DNA of 64,000 nucleotides from Anomaloglossus baeobatrachus (Eukaryota > Chordata > Amphibia > Anura > Aromobatidae). Location: contig NC_134354.1 in NCBI RefSeq assembly GCF_048569485.1, positions 448,570,230-448,634,229 on the forward strand, read 5' to 3'. The position numbers were made by a program, and so were the translations under genes. Below the pieces are notes generated by a model that ran no database searches, was not told the DNA's origin, and was given only the letters and a program-made list of their open reading frames with translations. This document shows positions 21,636 to 31,894 of this stretch, piece after piece (positions within the stretch are counted from its first letter, which is position 1; each line of letters begins with the position of its first letter).

Positions 21636-23424
21636 ATGCGAGTAAAATCGGTCCGAGTTGGCTGGAAAAAACTCGGCTGATTTTAGTTCACGTTAGGTCA
21701 GAGTGCAATGCAACTGCACTGCGATCCTGAGATTTTTCTCATGATTGCAGTGCGTGTGCAATGCGTGTGTGATCCGTGTGTGATCCTTTTTTTTCTCAGC
21801 AGCTGTCATCTGCCATTCAGCTCTGCTACATGGCCGCTGACAGCAGCCACAGACAGCCATGTAGCAGAGCTGAATGGCAGATGACAGCAGACACAGACAG
21901 AGCCGCATGATCAGAATGAACTCTGGTGAACTTCACCCGTCTTCATTGTCATGCCGCGGCTCTGTCTGTGTCGCGTCCTGATTAGCGGTCACCAGTGAAG
22001 GACTCACCGGTGACCGCTAATCCCCTGAGTGACTTCAGTAAGCAGCGCGATTAGTGCTGCTGTCACTCAGGTTACACGCGACCAGCTGGATCCTCCCCCC
22101 GTGACCGCAACTCACCTGTGACTTCATTGCTGTCACTCGGGCGACTTGCTGTCACTGTTGGAGGATCCAGCGGTGGCCGCGAGTTACCTGACTGACATCA
22201 TCAGCTGATCGCGCTTCTCACCTCAGTTGCTGCGTGGAGGTGACAGGAGCGGCCGTGTCTTCTGCAGCTCCTGTCACCTTCATGTAGCAGAGCTGGAAGT
22301 GACGAGAGACCTCCGTGGATTACGTTGGACAAGGATGGTTTTTTTGGGTACTTAATAAAGTGGTGAACGAGGGTCTTTGTTATTGTTTATTATTTCAAAT
22401 ACAGGATTTTTTCATTGTGTGTGTTTATTAACTTTAATTTACAGGTTAATCATTGGGGGTGTCTCATAGACGCCTGCAATGATTAATCTAGGATTTAGTG
22501 GCAGCTATGGGCTGCCATTAACTCCTTATTACCCCGATTGCCAACGCATCAGGGCAAATCGGGAAGAGCCGGGTACAGTCCCAGAACAGTCGCATCTATT
22601 GTATGCGGCAATTCTGGGCGGCTGCTGGCTGATATTGATAGGCTGGGGGGCTCCCCATAACGTGGAGCTCCCCATCCTGAGAATACCAACCTTCAGCCGT
22701 ATGGCTTTATCTGGCTGGTATTAAAATTGGGGGGGACCACACGTCGTTTTTTTTAATTATTTATTTATTTATTTTAATGCACAGCATAGACACGCCCACC
22801 GGCTGCTGTGATTGGTTGCAGTGAGACAGCTGTCACTCAGTGTGGGGGCGTGTCTGACTGCAACCAATCATAGGTGCCGGTGGGCGGGTAAAGCAGGGAA
22901 TACGAGATTGAATAATGAGCGGCTGGCATTTTCAAAAGAGGAGAAGCCGCCGGAGCAGTGTGAACGCCATGCAGCGCCGCGCCGGTGATCGGGATCGGTG
23001 AGTATGAGAGAGGGGGGGAGAGGGATAGACCGACCGACAGAGAGAGAATAGAGACCGAGAGGGAGAGACCGACTGACAGAGAATAGTGATTGACAGACAT
23101 TGTGACACATCACTCGTTTCCAGTGTTTTAGGAAACATGCGATAAATGTATTTAGAAAATCGGATGTCACTAGGATGGTGTGAGTGCCGTCCCGTGACAT
23201 TTGATTTTTTTACACGCTCCCATAGACTTGCATTGGAGAGACTCGCAGTAGAAACTCGCAAAAAAGCAGCATGCTGCGATTTTTTTTCTCAGTCCGATTT
23301 GGACTGAGAAAAAAAAAATCGCAAATGCGAGCTGAATCATTCACTAACATGTGTCCGATTCCAATGCGAGATTTTCTCGCATTGCTCTACTGCGAGAAAC
23401 TCGCAAGTGAGAAGCAGCCCTAAA
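21636..23424. mobile_element. 1.8-kb TIR element with shared core module
   Basis: The element interrupts the LINE. Its left end has ACACATCTATGCGAGTAAAATC and its right end CTCGCAAGTGAGAAGCAGCCC, with CG-containing subterminal pieces. A near-perfect palindrome occupies about 21805-21905 (CATGTAGCAGAGCTGAATGG and its complement). The segment at 22440-23040 is the same core module found in both arms at 58199-60053 and at 41440-42240. No coding capacity is seen. Exact termini are uncertain by about ten bases. Confidence 0.65.
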
Positions 23425-23552
23425 ACTTAACCTTTCAAAAACTGAACTTCTTCTTTTCCCTCCATCTCCCAACCTTCCTAAACCTGACATCTCCCTCTCT
23501 GTGTGTGGTACAACAATAACTCCTAGGCCGCAGGCCCGCTGTCTGGGTGTTA

Positions 23553-24115
23553 AGTGGGCTTTACACGCTGCGACATCGCTAATGCGGAGTCGTTGGGGTC
23601 ACGGAATTCGTGATGCACATCCGGCCGCATTAGCGATGCCGTTGCGTGTGACACCGATAAGCGATTTTGCATCGTTGCAAAAACGTGCAAAATCGCTAAT
23701 CGGCGACATGGGGGTCCATTCTCAAATCTCGTTACTGCAGCAGTAACAAGGTTGTTCCTCGTTCCTGCGGCAGCACACATCGCTGCGTGTGACGCCGCAG
23801 TAACGAGGAAGCTCCCCTTACCTGCCTCCCGGCCGCTATGAGGAAGGAAGCAGGTGGGCGGGATGTTACGTCCCGCTCAGCTCCGCCCCTCCGCTGCTAT
23901 TGGGCGGCGGTTTAGTGACGTCGCTGTGACGCCGCACGGACTGCCCCCTTAGAAAGGAGGCGGTTCGCCCGTCATAGCGACGTCGCCGGACAGGTATGTA
24001 TGTGTGACGGCTGTTGTGCGACACGGGCAGCGATTTGCCCGTGTCGCGCAACAGATGGGGGCGGGTACCCACACTAGCGATATCGGGACCGATATCGCAG
24101 TGTGTAAAGTAGCCT
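23553..24115 (+). mobile_element. PIF/Harbinger-type MITE, family A, copy 4
   Basis: The copy starts AGTGGGCTTTACACGCTGCG after TTA and ends GTGTAAAGTAGCCT before TTA. The LINE sequence on both sides of the whole MITE-foldback-MITE block joins at a single TTA, so TTA is the target duplication. Confidence 0.9.
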
Positions 24116-24118
24116 TTA

Positions 24119-24556
24119 GGCTATGTGTCCACGTTGCTTTTTACCTGCTTTTTACCTGCTTTTTTGCTGCTTTTTCAACTGCAGCGTTTAATGCCAAAAT
24201 GGATGTGTTCTGCTTTTCAAGCAAAGTCTATGGGAATTTGGGTTTCTTGTCCGCACTATGCTGTTCAAAAAGGTGCCTTTTTGTGGCAGAAATTTGGGTA
24301 AAAACTCTGCTTTGTAGTTCAAAACGCAAATTGCAAAAACAATTGACATGTTGCTTCTTTGAAAAGCAGAGTTTTTGCCCAAACTTCTGCCACAAAAAGG
24401 CAGCATTTTGAACAGCATAGTGCGCACAAGAAACCCAAATTCCCATAGACTATGCTTGAAAAGCAGAACACATCCATTTTGGCAAAAAACGCTGCAGTTG
24501 AAAAATCACCAAAAAGCAGGTAAAAAGCAGGTAAAAAGCAACGTGGACACATAGCC
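24119..24556. mobile_element. Foldback MITE, arms about 200 bp
   Basis: The sequence from GGCTATGTGTCCACG to its complement CGTGGACACATAGCC forms an almost complete palindrome. It includes paired TTTTTACCTGC tracts and a CAAAATGGATGTGTTCTGC block. It lies between two family-A MITEs, directly abutting TTA and TAA. Confidence 0.88.
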
Positions 24557-24559
24557 TAA

Positions 24560-25122
24560 AGGGGGCTTTACACGCTACGACATCGCTAATGCGAACTCGT
24601 TGGGGTCACGGATTTTGTGACGCACATCCGGCCGCATTAGCGATGCCGTTGCGTGTGACACCGATGAGCGATTTTGCATCGTTGCAAAAACGTGCAAAAT
24701 TGCTCATCGGTGACATGGGGGTCCATTCACAAAAATCGTTACTGCAGCAGTAACGAGGTTGTTCCTCGTTCCTGCGGCAGCACACATCGCTCCGTGTGAC
24801 ACCGCAGGAACGAGGAAGCTCTCCTTATCTAAGCTATGAGGAAGGAAGGAGGTGGGCGGGATGTTACGTCCCGCTCATCTCCGCCCCTCCGCTTCTATTG
24901 GGCGGCCGCTCAGTGACGTCGCTGTGACGCCGCACGGACCGCCCCCTTAGAAAGGAGGCGGTTCGCCGGTCACAGCGACGTCGCCGGGCAGGTAAGTATG
25001 TGTGACGGGTCTGGGCGATGTTGTGCGGCACGGGCAGCGATTTGCCCGTGTCGCACAACAGATGGGGGCGGAAACCCACACTAGCGATATCGGGACCGAT
25101 ATCGCAGTGTGTAAAGCGGCCT
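24560..25122 (+). mobile_element. PIF/Harbinger-type MITE, family A, copy 5
   Basis: The copy starts AGGGGGCTTTACACGCTACG after TAA, ends GTGTAAAGCGGCCT and is followed by TTA at 25123-25125. It is in the same orientation as copy 4 and is highly similar to it. Confidence 0.9.
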
Positions 25123-25424
25123 TTATACTTGACACTGATCTCTCCTTCACCTCCCATATACAATCTCTTGCCCGCTCCTGCCGCTCGCACCTGAAGAACA
25201 TCTCTAGAATCCGCCCCTTTCTCACAGTGGAAACGACAAAAACCCTCACCGTGGCCCTGATCCACTCTCGCCTTGACTACTGTAACTCTCTATTAATTAG
25301 TCTTCCCTTAGCTAGACTCTCTTCTCTACAGTCCATCCTTAATGCAGTAGCCAGGGTCACCTATCTGGCTAACCGCTACTCGGATGCCTCTGCTCTGTGC
25401 CAGTCATTGCACTGGCTGCCCATA

Positions 25425-26688
25425 TGTCGCGGGCGGGGAGGAGGGTGTCAGCACACTACGCTCACCCCTTCTGCTCGGGTCCGGCAGTTGCTGCTCAGTG
25501 GTGGCTCGAGCGGTGGGCCGGATCCCGGGGGTTTCTCGAGCGGCACTCCTCGCCCGTGAGTGAAAGGGGTTTGTTGGGTGGGGGGATTGTTTATTGTCCG
25601 TGACGCCACCCACGGTTGTGGTGATTTCACCACCGCTGCTCTATATGGGGGTCCCGGGGATGGTGATGCGGAGCAGCCAGGTGTTGTGTTGCCCCTCCGT
25701 GGGTAGGGGTTGGTGATCCCGGGGCCCGGTGATGGCTTGGGAGGTGCAGGGCCTGGTGGGCGCAGGGACGCGGGGGCAGCGCTGTGTCTTGCGGCACTGT
25801 GGTACTCACTCAGCCTGAGACGTTGACACAGTTTTTACGGTAAACCAAACGGCTGGTAAGACGGTCCCACGGACGGCTGCACTTGCTCTCCCGGTAGGTG
25901 ACGGTGATGTCCCTCTTCCTAGCACCTTTGTGTACTTGTTGGTTGCGATGGGTCCCCACCGGTAACCCGCTCCCCGGCTTCAAGCTGGACCGGGGGAGCT
26001 CTACTCTTTGCCCGCAGGCGCTGGCCCTAAGAAACTGGTGCCTTGGCGGTGGCGGTGTCTCTCTTACACTGGCTAGGCTGTTGCCTTCAATCGGGACTTG
26101 GTTGTTGGGGGATCTACGTCCCCTTCACTGACGGATTCGGCAAATTATGACGACTCCAAGCCTTGCCGGGGTCCGAGAGGCCCCTGCCCTGGTGCTGACT
26201 GTCCTTCGGAACACTGCTCCAGACCGCCGGGCACACAACCTACGGGGTCCTTCCAGGAACTTCCAAACGGTCCCCCTCCAGACAGTCACCGCCGTTGCTG
26301 ACCTTGCTGACCTGTCCTGCACACAGCTGGACTACCTCAGGCTTTTGCACACTCCTTCTGTTCTGTCACCACTCTTGCTTTCCTCCTTTACTACTTTTCT
26401 TTCTTCACTTTCACTTAGCTCTTTACTTTAGCCCTGTCTGGGCTACTCCTCCACTCCTTCCACTTCCTCCTCCCTGACTAGACTAGACTAGACTGCCTGG
26501 TACTTCCCGCCTCCAGAGCTGTGAACTCCTCGGTGGGCGGAGCCAACCGCCTGGCCCACCCCCTGGTGTGAATCATCAGTCTCTGGAGGAAGGCAACAAG
26601 GATTTTTGGTTAGCTTAGGTGTTCCTACCTGGGATGTAGGGTGTGGTGGTATGTGACCTGTGTCCCCTGGCTTGCCCAGGGCGACACA
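25425..26688 (-). repeat. 3' LTR of the cold-shock-domain element
   Basis: This 1264-bp LTR is the downstream copy in the element's (minus) orientation. It ends next to the LINE piece at 25126-25424 and is preceded in the minus direction by the polypurine tract. It is almost identical to 28726-29989. Confidence 0.93.
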
Positions 26689-26700
26689 TTCCCCCTTAGC
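26689..26700 (-). promoter_or_regulatory. Polypurine tract of the cold-shock-domain element
   Basis: On the minus strand GCTAAGGGGGAA abuts the LTR start TGTGTCGCCC. It matches the tract before the Gypsy 3' LTR at 10579. Confidence 0.8.
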
Positions 26701-27332
26701 AAAATGCAGACCGTCCGCGGGCTGCCGTCCAACACCGGTTTTATTTTTCTGTAAAAGATAACATGGTAAAATAATAACATATGTACATTTTTAATAACTC
26801 TTCCCTTAACGGGAGGCACATTTCTTAAACGTTGCATAACGGTTTACGGTTACGGTTTCCGCTCTCTCCCACCCAAGCAACCTGGCCCTGATGCTGCCCC
26901 TAAAGCCCAGGCAGCACCCCTTGACCCACAGTCCAGCACACTGTACCCGAGCAGGATCTGTCCTTCCCTCCAGAGGGTAGCCACCGGTTCCTTTGGTGGC
27001 TGGGCCCCAGCCTGCTCTGCTCAGGGCCCTCCCTCCAACCTGCCTCTCCGGAGGCGGCATTGCGGAAACGGTAACGGCAAACAACATATTTACAAGCCAC
27101 TTAACGTTTGTGGGTGCCCTGCAAGTTCACGGGCTTGTCCATGGATAGTCTTCCATGCAAAACTTTTAAACGGTCCCTACGGGGACAACGGTGCCGGCTC
27201 CAGCCGGTTGCAAATCACAAAGCAAATCAGGTTAAACTTCGGTAATCATCTTTTTCTTATCATCTTTCAAACTTTTAAACAAACAACAAAGTGGTGGTCC
27301 CAACAGGGACGGTGCAACGGGCATCCGCTGCC

Positions 27333-28430
27333 CTACTCCAGGCCTTCAAGCTCCAGTGCTCCTTCCAAGGGAGGGGGCGCGGCGCTCACTCGGGACTCTT
27401 GGCTGCCCCTTAGCTTAGCGTCCAGCGCGAACCACCCCCGCTCCCCACAGTGCCGGGTGTATTGCACGATGTCGCCCGGCATCAGGTTGCGGCCGGGATG
27501 CTCCTCAGGCAGGTGGGCATTCACATCCCGCCGGGCTACAAATACCTCGGCCTCCAGGCCCGGCTCGTAAATGAACCCGTAGTCCCGGCGGACATCAAAC
27601 CGCCTCACCTGCCCCACGTACAACGGTCCCCGGACACGGAACGTGGCCTGTCGGAGATTTTCTTTTTCTTTGATAGCTCGGGCCACCAGCTCGGCCTTTT
27701 TCCGCTCCCTCTCGGCGATCTCCAGGCCCAGCGGTACCGACTCCCTATCCCAATACGGCGCTGCTGCCAGCGCCGGCGCACGGGTCGGGCCCCGCGGGAC
27801 ATCCTGGACGTTGCCCACTGTCAGGAATCTGGGCGGCATGTCCCGCAGTGTCTTGGCCTTGGGCGCTGCCTTGCAACAACAACCCGGCGCTACCTCAGCC
27901 GAGGTGTGGGGGATGGGCATAGGGGCTTTCCGCTGCTGGGCCTTCGGCTCGGAGCGGGTCATCGGCTCCGGCTCGGGGGATTTTTCAGGGGATGCCTCTG
28001 GTTCAACCTTCGGACTCTTCCACGGTAACACCTCCGGTGTACTGCGGGCTCCGGCTACAGGTCGGTCCGCCTGGGCGGGGACGCCGGGTATTGCTACCGG
28101 TTGCGGTGGTAGCAGGCCTAGTGGCGGGGTCACAGCCCCCGAGACGGGTGGCGAGGGAGGCAACGGGGGGAGAGGGCTTGGACCGGGCCCCGCAGCCGCG
28201 ATGACCGGCCCTTCCAGGGCATCGGGACGTGGGTCACTCACCCTCCCTTTCTCCGCCTCCTCCTCGCGTCTCCGCACGGTGGCTATGACGTCCGCCATTT
28301 CGGTCTCCCACTCCTCCATGAAGAGCTGCATCCTGACCTGCAGCCTTTGGTAGAGCTGCGCAGTTCGGATTTCCACCCACGCCGCGGATCCAGGCGCGGG
28401 GGCTACGGTGTCGCGGGACGGCATCCACAT
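27333..28430 (-). CDS. Cold-shock-domain protein of the LTR element (365 aa)
   Basis: One uninterrupted ORF starts at ATG 28430 and stops at 27333, the only sizeable ORF on the element strand. Residues about 15-60 form a charged, probably helical segment (RTAQLYQRLQVRMQLFMEEW, then an RRREEE run). Residues 75-175 are Pro-rich with Lys/Glu repeats. Residues 184-186 are CCC. Residues 235-262 are a basic helix. Residues 271-340 form a cold-shock (OB-fold) domain with the start GQVRRFDV, an RNP1-like RDYGFIY (282-288), an RNP2-like EVFVARR (295-301) and the PGDIVQY and GWFALD strands. Cold-shock domains bind single-stranded RNA or DNA (Y-box proteins, Lin28). No CCHC knuckle or retroviral enzyme domain is present. 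I infer an RNA-binding, possibly Gag-like packaging role. Function is untested. Confidence 0.85.
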   Translation of the reverse strand: MWMPSRDTVAPAPGSAAWVEIRTAQLYQRLQVRMQLFMEEWETEMADVIATVRRREEEAEKGRVSDPRPDALEGPVIAAAGPGPSPLPPLPPSPPVSGAVTPPLGLLPPQPVAIPGVPAQADRPVAGARSTPEVLPWKSPKVEPEASPEKSPEPEPMTRSEPKAQQRKAPMPIPHTSAEVAPGCCCKAAPKAKTLRDMPPRFLTVGNVQDVPRGPTRAPALAAAPYWDRESVPLGLEIAERERKKAELVARAIKEKENLRQATFRVRGPLYVGQVRRFDVRRDYGFIYEPGLEAEVFVARRDVNAHLPEEHPGRNLMPGDIVQYTRHCGERGWFALDAKLRGSQESRVSAAPPPLEGALELEGLE

Positions 28431-28703
28431 GATGGCTTCTTTTTCCAGGAACGGTATGTCTGCAGAGTCCTGGCGTCCCTGCCTTTATAGCTGCAGCTAC
28501 ATGCGTCCAGCCGCCATCGCGTCCCCCTTAGCTCTTCCCGGCCCCTCCTCTCTCGGGGCGGGGTTTTGGCCTTCGCGCCTCTACTACTCGAGAAGACGCT
28601 CGAGCGGGAACTTTTCGCGCCAAAGATGGCGGCTTCTGAAATTTTTCTGCCGGATACCTCCGGCGGTAACAAGGCGCACCTCTACCAGATGGCAGAGAGG
28701 TAA
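28431..28703 (-). other. Leader of the cold-shock-domain element
   Basis: In the element's orientation this is the region between the primer-binding-like site and the ORF, about 270 bp. It is GC-rich and includes GCTATAAAGGCAGGGACG near 28480, which resembles a TATA box and could be an internal promoter, though this is only suggestive. Confidence 0.4.
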
Positions 28704-28725
28704 GATCCTGTTCGTGACGCCAAGT
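28704..28725 (-). promoter_or_regulatory. Primer-binding-like site of the cold-shock-domain element
   Basis: On the minus strand ACTTGGCGTCACGAACAGG follows the 5' LTR. It differs at one base from the Gypsy site at 3092-3112. The tRNA was not identified. Confidence 0.7.
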
Positions 28726-29989
28726 TGTCGCGGGCGGGGACGAGGGTGTCAGCACACTACGCTCACCCCTTCTGCTCGGGTCCGGCGGTTGCTGCTCAGT
28801 GGTGGCTCGAGCGGTGGGCCGGATCCCGGGGGTTTCTCGAGCGGCACTCCTCGCCCGTGAGTGAAAGGGGTTTGTTGGGTGTGGGGATTGTTTATTGTCC
28901 GTGACGCCACCCACGGTTGTGGTGATTTCACCACCGCTGCTCTATATGGGGGTCCCGGGGATGGTGATGCGGAGCAGCCAGGTGTTGTGTTGCCCCTCCG
29001 TGGGTAGGGGTTGGTGATCCCGGGGCCCGGTGATGGCTTGGGACGTGCAGGGCCTGGTGGGCGCAGGGACGCGGGGGCAGCGCTGTGCCTTGCGGCACTG
29101 TAGTACTCACTCAGCCTGAGACGTTGACACAGTTTTTACGGTAAACCAAACGGCTGGTAAGACGGTCCCACGGACGGCTGCACTTGCTCTCCCGGTAGGT
29201 GACGGTGATGTCCCTCTTCCTAGCACCTTTGTGTACTTGTTGGTTGCGATGGGTCCCCACCGGTAACCCGCTCCCCGGCTTCAAGCTGGACCGGGGGAGC
29301 TCTACTCTTTGCCCGCAGGCGCTGGCCCTAAGAAACTGGTGCCTTGGCGGTGGCGGTGTCTCTCTTACACTGGCTGGGCTGTTGCCTTCAATCAGGACTT
29401 GGTTGTTGGGGGATCTACGTCCCCTTCACTGACGGATTCGGCAAATTATGGCGACTCCAAGCCTTGCCGGGGTCCGAGAGGCCCCTGCCCTGGTGCTGAC
29501 TGTCCTTCGGAACACTGCTCCAGACCGCCGGGCACACAGCCTACGGGGTCCTTCCAGGAACTTCCAAACGGTCCCCCTCCAGACAGTCACCGCCGTTGCT
29601 GACCTTGCTGACCTGTCCTGCACACAGCTGGACTACCTCAGGCTTTTGCACACTCCTTCTGTTCTGTCACCACTCTTGCTTTCCTCCTTTACTACTTTTC
29701 TTTCTTCACTTTCACTTAGCTCTTTACTTTAGCCCTGTCTGGGCTACTCCTCCACTCCTTCCACTTCCTCCTCCCTGACTAGACTAGACTAGACTGCCTG
29801 GTACTTCCCGCCTCCAGAGCTGTGAACTCCTCGGTGGGCGGAGCCAACCGCCTGGCCCACCCCCTGGTGTGAATCATCAGTCTCTGGAGGAAGGCAACAA
29901 GGATTTTTGGTTAGCTTAGGTGTTCCTACCTGGGATGTAGGGTGTGGTGGTATGTGACCTGTGTCCCCTGGCTTGCCCAGGGCGACACA
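28726..29989 (-). repeat. 5' LTR of the cold-shock-domain element
   Basis: This is the upstream LTR in element orientation. It is 1264 bp, equal in length to its partner, with about ten differences by eye. CATA follows at 29990-29993. Confidence 0.93.
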
Positions 29990-30640
29990 CATATATCACA
30001 GGATCCAATTCAAACTGCTTGTTCTCACCCACAAAGCTCTCCACAGTGCAGTACCCCCCTACATCTCCACCCTCCTCTCTATCACCCCACCCGTTCTCTA
30101 CGCTCTGCAAATGACTGTCGACTAACATCCACACTAATTCGGACCTCCACTCCGGAATCCAAAACTTCTTCCGAGCTGCACCAGACCTCTGGAACGCTCT
30201 ACCCCAAAACATTAGGACAAATCACAAGTTACTCAGCTTCAGACGCACCCTAAAAACGCATCTTTTTAGGGTGGCCTATCACACTCCCTAGCTGAACTAA
30301 TTTCACCTAATCCCTCCACAACTTATCAGAAAATAACCCCACGTCAAAATCCATGGCACCCAAATGTATCTCAAGGCTCTGGCCAACTGGTCCAGGAAGC
30401 CATTATCTATCCCCCATTTCCTTGAGATGGCTGGATTGTCATTGTAAATAAGCACTTGTACCTCCCCCCCCATCTCATTGTAGATTGTAAGCTCTCACGA
30501 GCAGGGTTGCCTTTTTTCCCTTTAAATATTGTATCTTCTATAACTGTTACTTGTTTGTATATGATCCTCCTGAATTGTAAAGCGCTGCGGAATATGTTGG
30601 CGCTATAGAAATAAAGATTATTATTATTATTATTTGCGTG

Positions 30641-30920
30641 TCTGCATGTGGATGGGGCCCAGTGAGACTCTTCCGCCCGAAGCCCACAAAAACCTGGAGC
30701 CGGCCCTGCTTTGGTTTATCATGATTGTGAGTATTTAGAGCAACCCAACTCTAATCCACATACTACACAAATTAGGCTCTGCTACACCATGAGTGTGTCT
30801 CTTACCAAATATAATTTTGCTCCACACACTGGGCTCTGCTACATCCATTTTGTTAGGCTTCTGACAACCAAGCTCCACTCACAAACATATTTTGAGTACC
30901 CGATTAATTTTGCTGTACTC
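30641..30920. other. Unassigned stretch
   Basis: Just beyond the LINE tail the sequence has GGAGCCGGCCCTGC and then AT-rich DNA with three imperfect GGGCTCTGCTACA-type repeats. I see no gene. Confidence 0.4.
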
Positions 30921-30923
30921 TTA

Positions 30924-31505
30924 GGCCGGCTTTGCACACTACGACATCGCAGGTGCGATGTCGGTGGGGTCAAATCGAAAGTGACGCACATCTGGCGTCG
31001 CTGTCGATATCGTAGTGTGTAAATCCTTTATGATACGATTAACGAGTGCAAAAGCGTCATTATCGTATCATCGGTGTAGTCTCCGACATTTCCATAATGC
31101 CGGTGCAGTGACAGGTACGATGTTGTTCCTCGTTCCTGCGGCAGCACACATCGCTGAGTGTAAAGCCGCAGGAGCGAGGAACATCTCGTTATCTGCGTCC
31201 CAGCTGCAATGCGGAAGGACGGAGGTGGGCGGGATGTTTCGTCCTGCTCATCTCTGCCCCTCCGTTGCTATTGGCCGCCTGCCGTGTGACGTCGCTGTGA
31301 CACGGCACGGCTCGCCCCCTTAGGAAGGAGGCGGTTCGCCGGCCAGAGCGACGTCGCAGGACAGGTGAGTGCATGTGAAGCTGGCGCAGCGATAATGTTT
31401 TACTATGGGAGCTGTCACAAGATATCGCACGTATGACGGGGGCGGGGACTATCGCACTCGACATCGCAGCATCAGCATGCGATGTCGTAATGTGCAAAGC
31501 CAGCC
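30924..31505 (+). mobile_element. PIF/Harbinger-type MITE, family A, copy 6
   Basis: The copy starts GGCCGGCTTTGCACACTACG and ends GTGCAAAGCCAGCC. It has perfect TTA copies on both sides (30921-30923 and 31506-31508). TIR bases differ from other copies (TTGCAC for TTACAC), marking a subfamily. Confidence 0.88.
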
Positions 31506-31508
31506 TTA

Positions 31509-31780
31509 GTTCTGCTTCATCCTAATCATCATTACAGTGGTCGACTCAATTCTGTCACATTTCTGGGCTCTGCTGCATTGCTCTATTTTGCTGAACTGTC
31601 CATTGGGCCTTCAACTTCGCCCAGCACTGCTACATTACTAGTCTACCCTGCCGCTATCTTGACTCCAGTCTCCAGCTTACTAGTGGGCTAATAGCTTATT
31701 TTTGTAGTCCTTTGTAGATGACTTGAACATACAATTGTTTGTCATTATTACTATACACTACAATAGAAGAATATTGTAGT
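31509..31780. other. Unassigned stretch
   Basis: Low-complexity-free AT-rich DNA, no gene or repeat recognised. Confidence 0.45.
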
Positions 31781-31781
31781 A

Positions 31782-31856
31782 CTAGAAGGTGGCCCGATTC
31801 TAACGCATCGGGTATTCTAGAATTTACATATTGTGTAGTTAATTTATGATGTTTGT

Positions 31857-31894
<38 letters not shown>

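Larger units (their letters stand above)
25425..29989 (-). mobile_element. Young non-autonomous LTR retroelement with a cold-shock-domain ORF
   Basis: Two direct 1264-bp LTRs (25425-26688 and 28726-29989) flank a 2037-bp internal region. On the minus strand the LTR runs from TGTGTCGCCC to GCGACA. A 4-bp duplication, CATA, lies at 25421-25424 and 29990-29993, in the middle of a LINE. A primer-binding-like site, a polypurine tract and one 365-codon ORF are present. I count about ten single-base differences between the LTRs, under 1 percent, so insertion is recent. It looks whole for its kind. No protease, reverse transcriptase or integrase is encoded, so it must depend on another element. The PBS and PPT match the Gypsy element at 2112-11597. 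Confidence 0.93.
21478..30640 (+). mobile_element. L2/CR1-type LINE, split into four pieces
   Basis: Collinear pieces lie at 21478-21635, 23425-23552, 25126-25424 and 29990-30640. They encode successive parts of a reverse transcriptase: FQYHLYADDTQLY with the YADD catalytic motif, LNLSKTELLLFP, then SRLDYCNSLL and LHWLPI, and the last piece with the C-terminal region and a 3' tail ending in (ATT)n at about 30615. Intervening DNA is later insertions: a TIR element, a MITE-foldback-MITE block and a young LTR element. The copy is 5'-truncated and inactive. Confidence 0.85.

Noticed and set aside
27450-28353. Plus-strand ORFs of 192 and 236 codons opposite the cold-shock ORF
   Set aside because: GC-rich antisense shadows. 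The minus frame has the recognisable domain and the start position expected from the LTR and PBS.
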